From the NCBI GenBank assembly GCA_016840695.1, contig JAEORV010000036.1, forward strand, positions 1-8,962: 8,962 nt of DNA, read 5' to 3'. Positions 7,047 to 8,962 of this stretch are shown here, piece by piece (position 1 is the first letter of the stretch; each line of letters starts with the position of its first letter). A program made the translations under genes and the position numbers. Origin of the DNA: Promethearchaeota archaeon (GTDB lineage Archaea; Asgardarchaeota; Lokiarchaeia; Sigyniarchaeales; SOKP01). Under the pieces are notes generated by a model. The model was not told where the DNA came from. It saw only the letters and a program-made list of their open reading frames with translations, and ran no database searches.

Positions 7047-7115
7047 TTATTCTTTTCTCCTAATTGCTTCTCATTTATTAGCTCGTTTCCTTATATTTCC
7101 TATACATGCATTAAA

Positions 7116-7138
7116 GCTGAACATTAATGATCAATGTT
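7116..7138. promoter_or_regulatory. Candidate operator, copy 1, upstream of the FAD/Fe-S operon
   Basis: GCTGAACATTAATG (7116-7129) is the exact reverse complement of 8070-8083 upstream of the FixC-like gene. Here the site continues as ATCAATGTT, making an inverted repeat AACATT (7120-7125) with AATGTT (7133-7138). Read toward the operon, its orientation is the same as copy 2 read toward the FixC-like gene. It is probably a regulator binding site. Confidence 0.55.
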
Positions 7139-7230
7139 TTCGTGTAAAAGAGAAATAAAGGGAATAATGTCGTTGTTTTCAATGATTTGATTCAATAGAA
7201 TTAATTTATTTAGAATTTGCAATGGATAAA

Positions 7231-7240
7231 TCCAAAAAAA
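7231..7240 (-). terminator. T-run terminator directly after the regulator gene
   Basis: On the minus strand, seven T residues (7240-7234) follow immediately after the TAA stop of the regulator. Archaeal intrinsic termination uses such T-runs. It would separate the regulator transcript from the operon downstream. Confidence 0.4.
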
Positions 7241-7930
7241 TTATATTATTTCAAGAGAGATTTTAATAAAATTTTCTTCATCCTCATTGGAATACTGATA
7301 ATCAACCACGTCACATTTTACATCAATCTTGATGCGTTTCTTGATTTTTTCTTCGATAAAACCTGTTACTATATAGAAATGAGAGATAGTTGACTTATAC
7401 TCTTCTAGAATGTCCGAATTAATAAAATGAATCAATAATTTTTTTTCTTCTTCGTTAACTACAACATCTTTTAACGTAATTTTATCGTGGAGTAAAGTTA
7501 CATAAGGTCGTATGACTTCAAGGATGTCTAGAAATTCTCGTTTTAAGGGCGTTTCAATTTTTACAATTTGATCGATATCATCTTTTTCGAAAGGCAAAAA
7601 TACATAGTTCGAAATGAACCTACCAATGTTTTTAAATTGTTCCGGTTCGATTGGTAGTTCTTTATTAAGAGCAATTAGTAACCCTTTATAGAAACCTGCT
7701 ACCACGTCTATAGTTATTTGACGCCCTTCTCTTGAAAAATACAAGTTGTATCTCCCAATTTCTTTCCTAAACACGAGATTTTTTGTTTCTAATATGCCTA
7801 AATACCTATAAACCGTATTTCGGCTGGCTTCTATCAGCTTTGATATTCCAACTACCGTCAATCCATAGTTGTTTCTCATTAAACAATCCAGTATTTTATC
7901 CTCGTAAGTGTTTTCGTCCTTATCGTTCAT
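7241..7930 (-). CDS. Winged-helix transcriptional regulator with unrecognised C-terminal domain
   Basis: This is a 229-residue DNA-binding regulator. Residues about 10-66 are a winged helix-turn-helix: DKILDCLMRNNYGLTVVGISKLIEASRNTVYRYLGIL gives the helices (recognition helix about 36-48, SRNTVYRYLGILE), and LVFRKEIGRYNLYF (52-65) is the wing. Residues about 70-229 form a mixed domain (ITIDVVAGFYKGLLIALNK at its start; HFYIVTGFIEEKIKKRIKIDVKCDVVDYQYS near the end, then a strand FIKISLEII). I do not recognise it. It could be an effector-sensing domain, and a loose resemblance of the last part to V4R-like domains is not enough for a call. It lies between the FAD/Fe-S operon and the divergent FixC-like gene, with the same candidate operator upstream of each, so control of both is likely. 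Its own promoter and leader carry other palindromes (7941-7952). The ribosome binding site is weak. Confidence 0.85.
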   Translation of the reverse strand: MNDKDENTYEDKILDCLMRNNYGLTVVGISKLIEASRNTVYRYLGILETKNLVFRKEIGRYNLYFSREGRQITIDVVAGFYKGLLIALNKELPIEPEQFKNIGRFISNYVFLPFEKDDIDQIVKIETPLKREFLDILEVIRPYVTLLHDKITLKDVVVNEEEKKLLIHFINSDILEEYKSTISHFYIVTGFIEEKIKKRIKIDVKCDVVDYQYSNEDEENFIKISLEII

Positions 7931-7935
7931 AGTCT

Positions 7936-7990
7936 AAATCTCAGTATACTGAAACTATAAAAATCTCAATGTGAATTGTATTACGAGATT
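7936..7990. promoter_or_regulatory. Palindrome and AATCTC repeats in the regulator leader
   Basis: TCAGTATACTGA (7941-7952) is a perfect 12-base palindrome 11 bases from the regulator start codon. AAATCTCA occurs twice as a direct repeat 25 bases apart (7936-7943 and 7961-7968), and its core AATCTC recurs inverted as GAGATT (7985-7990). The cluster covers the expected transcription start and leader of the regulator, which suits autoregulation. It differs from the operator shared by the two operons. Confidence 0.4.
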
Positions 7991-7994
7991 AATT

Positions 7995-8009
7995 TATTTA
8001 TAACTTTCG
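7995..8009 (-). promoter_or_regulatory. BRE and TATA box of the regulator gene
   Basis: On the minus strand, CGAAAG (8009-8004) is followed at once by TTATAAATA (8003-7995), a near-ideal archaeal BRE plus TATA element. Transcription would start near 7973, giving a leader of about 40 bases. Confidence 0.7.
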
Positions 8010-8063
8010 TAGGGTTTTTTTTTAATTTACACTATTCGCTAAAAAAAATAATAGAACGATATC

Positions 8064-8083
8064 GCTAAACATTAATGTTCAGC
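8064..8083. promoter_or_regulatory. Candidate operator, copy 2, upstream of the FixC-like gene
   Basis: GCTAAACATTAATGTTCAGC is a 20-base palindrome with one mismatched pair (8067 with 8080) and a perfect 12-base core AACATTAATGTT (8068-8079). It ends 25 bases before the TATA box, which suits an activator or a repressor acting next to the promoter. Fourteen bases (8070-8083) recur exactly in copy 1. Confidence 0.6.
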
Positions 8084-8101
8084 CTCCTCCACCTTGAAAA
8101 A

Positions 8102-8118
8102 GGGAAGCTTTATATAAT
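8102..8118 (+). promoter_or_regulatory. BRE and TATA box of the FixC-like gene
   Basis: GGGAAGC (8102-8108) followed by TTTATATAAT (8109-8118) is a strong archaeal promoter. A start near 8135-8140 would leave a leader of about 45 bases before the ATG at 8184. Confidence 0.7.
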
Positions 8119-8183
8119 ACCGACGAAAAAGTATATTAATAGTAATCTAACTAGAACCAAAGAAAATTTAGAGAGAAAATAAA

Positions 8184-8962
8184 ATGAAAGAGTATGATAT
8201 AATAATTGTTGGTGCTGGACCTGGAGGTTCAATGACTGCTAAAGTCGCCGCAGAGAAGGGTTTGAAAACCATTTTTTTTGAACGAGGTCGAAAACCTGGC
8301 GAAAAAAATTCTTCAGGAACTGGTTTAGGCCCAAGAATGTTCCGTGATTTTCCGGAAATTATGAGACAATTGACTCCTGATAAATGTCCATCAATGAGAG
8401 AGGGAAAATATCAAAGAAGTTATTTTGTAGACAAGGATGACAAGGTAGGAGCCATACTTGTTACCACGCCCACTAACTCCATGACCTACAGTCCGGGAAA
8501 AAACACCTACGATCCGTCAAAATACGATAAATTTATCACCATGAATTGTTATCGAAGTGAATTTGATCCTTGGCTTGCTGAATTTGCCACAAACGCAGGA
8601 GCAGAACTTAAAACATCCACCCTAATCAAGGGATTGTTTAAGGAAGGAGGAAAGTTTGCCGGAGTTATCGACGAAAAGGGTGAAAAATATAAAGCACCCA
8701 TGATAATTGGAGCAGATGGGGCTATTTCTGCAGTTGCTAAATCAGCAGGTTTACGTGATAGATGGCATTCAGACCACATTACTGTCGTTCCTCAATATGA
8801 TTTTTATGCGCCGAAAGAAAATATCGAAAAAGTCATGGGTGAAGAGACGTTAGCAGTCTGGTGGGGAGTTAATTTTCCTGCTGCCTATCAGGCGTTTTTC
8901 AACGATGGATTCCACATTGGCTTGGGAAATTGGATGACTTATTGGAAGCATAATCCCATGTA
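8184..8962 (+). CDS. FixC-like / geranylgeranyl-reductase-family FAD oxidoreductase (3' end missing)
   Basis: The reading frame is open from ATG 8184 to the window edge, giving 259 residues and no stop; complete family members have roughly 400-450. The N-terminus DIIIVGAGPGGS (residues 5-16) is the Rossmann FAD motif GxGxxG, with E33 ending the second strand. ERGRKPGEKNSSG (33-45) is typical of FixC. RSEFDPWLAEFATNAGAEL (124-142) and the second FAD motif IIGADGAISAVAKSAGL (174-190, with G176 and D178) complete the family pattern. FixC proteins carry electrons between ETF or ferredoxin and quinones, while their relatives, the geranylgeranyl reductases, saturate archaeal lipid chains. The sequence here does not settle which. 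A weak GAGAG site precedes the start. It is divergent from the regulator gene and shares its candidate operator with the FAD/Fe-S operon. Partner genes (FixX, FixAB) would lie beyond the window. Confidence 0.9.
   Translation, partial: MKEYDIIIVGAGPGGSMTAKVAAEKGLKTIFFERGRKPGEKNSSGTGLGPRMFRDFPEIMRQLTPDKCPSMREGKYQRSYFVDKDDKVGAILVTTPTNSMTYSPGKNTYDPSKYDKFITMNCYRSEFDPWLAEFATNAGAELKTSTLIKGLFKEGGKFAGVIDEKGEKYKAPMIIGADGAISAVAKSAGLRDRWHSDHITVVPQYDFYAPKENIEKVMGEETLAVWWGVNFPAAYQAFFNDGFHIGLGNWMTYWKHNPM

Larger units (their letters stand above)
6960..7240. other. Promoter region between the regulator gene and the FAD/Fe-S operon
   Basis: This 281-base AT-rich gap lies upstream of the operon and downstream of the regulator gene on the same strand. 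It holds the candidate operator at 7116-7138, two TATA candidates read on the minus strand (7091-7098 and 7037-7044), and T-tracts after the regulator stop. No coding region with a start and ribosome binding site was seen. Confidence 0.55.

Noticed and set aside
7241..7930. V4R-like sensor domain at the C-terminus of the regulator
   Set aside because: Only a loose match to the end of such domains (GFIEEKI, then KCDVVDYQYS) with no clear Cys pattern; not enough for a domain call.
8011..8050. T9 and A8 tracts (8015-8023 and 8041-8048) as a terminator hairpin
   Set aside because: They lie between divergent promoters, where no transcript is expected to end. They more likely give bent or easily melted DNA, and the 17-base spacer makes a stem unconvincing.
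8549..8779. Minus-strand open frame of 76 codons
   Set aside because: It is antisense to the FixC-like gene, in which both FAD motifs are read on the plus strand.

Overview
This is an AT-rich window that looks archaeal. Start codons are preceded by purine-rich GGTGA/GAGGTGA-type ribosome binding sites complementary to the archaeal 16S rRNA tail. Promoters look like BRE plus TATA boxes, best seen at 7995-8009 (minus) and 8102-8118 (plus). The gene content (GlcD/HdrD-type redox proteins, a FixC/geranylgeranyl-reductase-type flavoprotein, SCP2, CheC and a winged-helix regulator) suits an anaerobic archaeon. A Lokiarchaeia-like or other Asgard archaeon is my best guess, but the sequence alone does not prove it. 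I saw no rRNA, tRNA, CRISPR array or insertion sequence.

Layout. Bases 1-783 carry a plus-strand coiled-coil protein with a C-terminal winged-helix-like domain. It converges, across a 27-base gap, with a minus-strand gene (811-1998) that fuses a CheA P2-like CheY-binding domain to a CheC phosphatase domain. After a 155-base gap comes a compact minus-strand operon, transcribed from about 7040 down to 2154. In transcription order it encodes a GlcD/GlcE-like FAD oxidoreductase (6959-5496), an iron-sulfur protein of the GlcF/HdrD CCG family (5477-4167), a second and larger GlcD-like FAD oxidoreductase (4166-2577), and a small SCP2-like lipid-carrier protein (2561-2154). Gaps inside it are 18, 0 and 15 bases. 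Upstream is a minus-strand winged-helix regulator (7930-7241). Divergent from that is a FixC-like FAD flavoprotein (8184 to the window edge), which is cut off by the end of the window.

How it may work together. The two FAD subunits and the CCG iron-sulfur subunit resemble a GlcDEF- or lactate-dehydrogenase/HdrD-type complex that oxidises a hydroxy-acid or alcohol-like substrate and passes electrons through iron-sulfur clusters. The SCP2-like protein suggests a hydrophobic, lipid-like substrate, and FixC-like proteins exchange electrons with ETF/ferredoxin and quinones or reduce isoprenoid lipids. A 14-base sequence (CATTAATGTTCAGC), set in a palindrome, occurs upstream of both the FAD/Fe-S operon and the FixC-like gene, in the same orientation relative to each, with the regulator gene lying between the two copies. 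This points to one small regulon, probably controlled by that regulator. The substrate is not identifiable from the sequence.

The two most interesting items are the P2-CheC fusion, a possible self-targeting CheY-P phosphatase, and the locally regulated lipid-type redox module.
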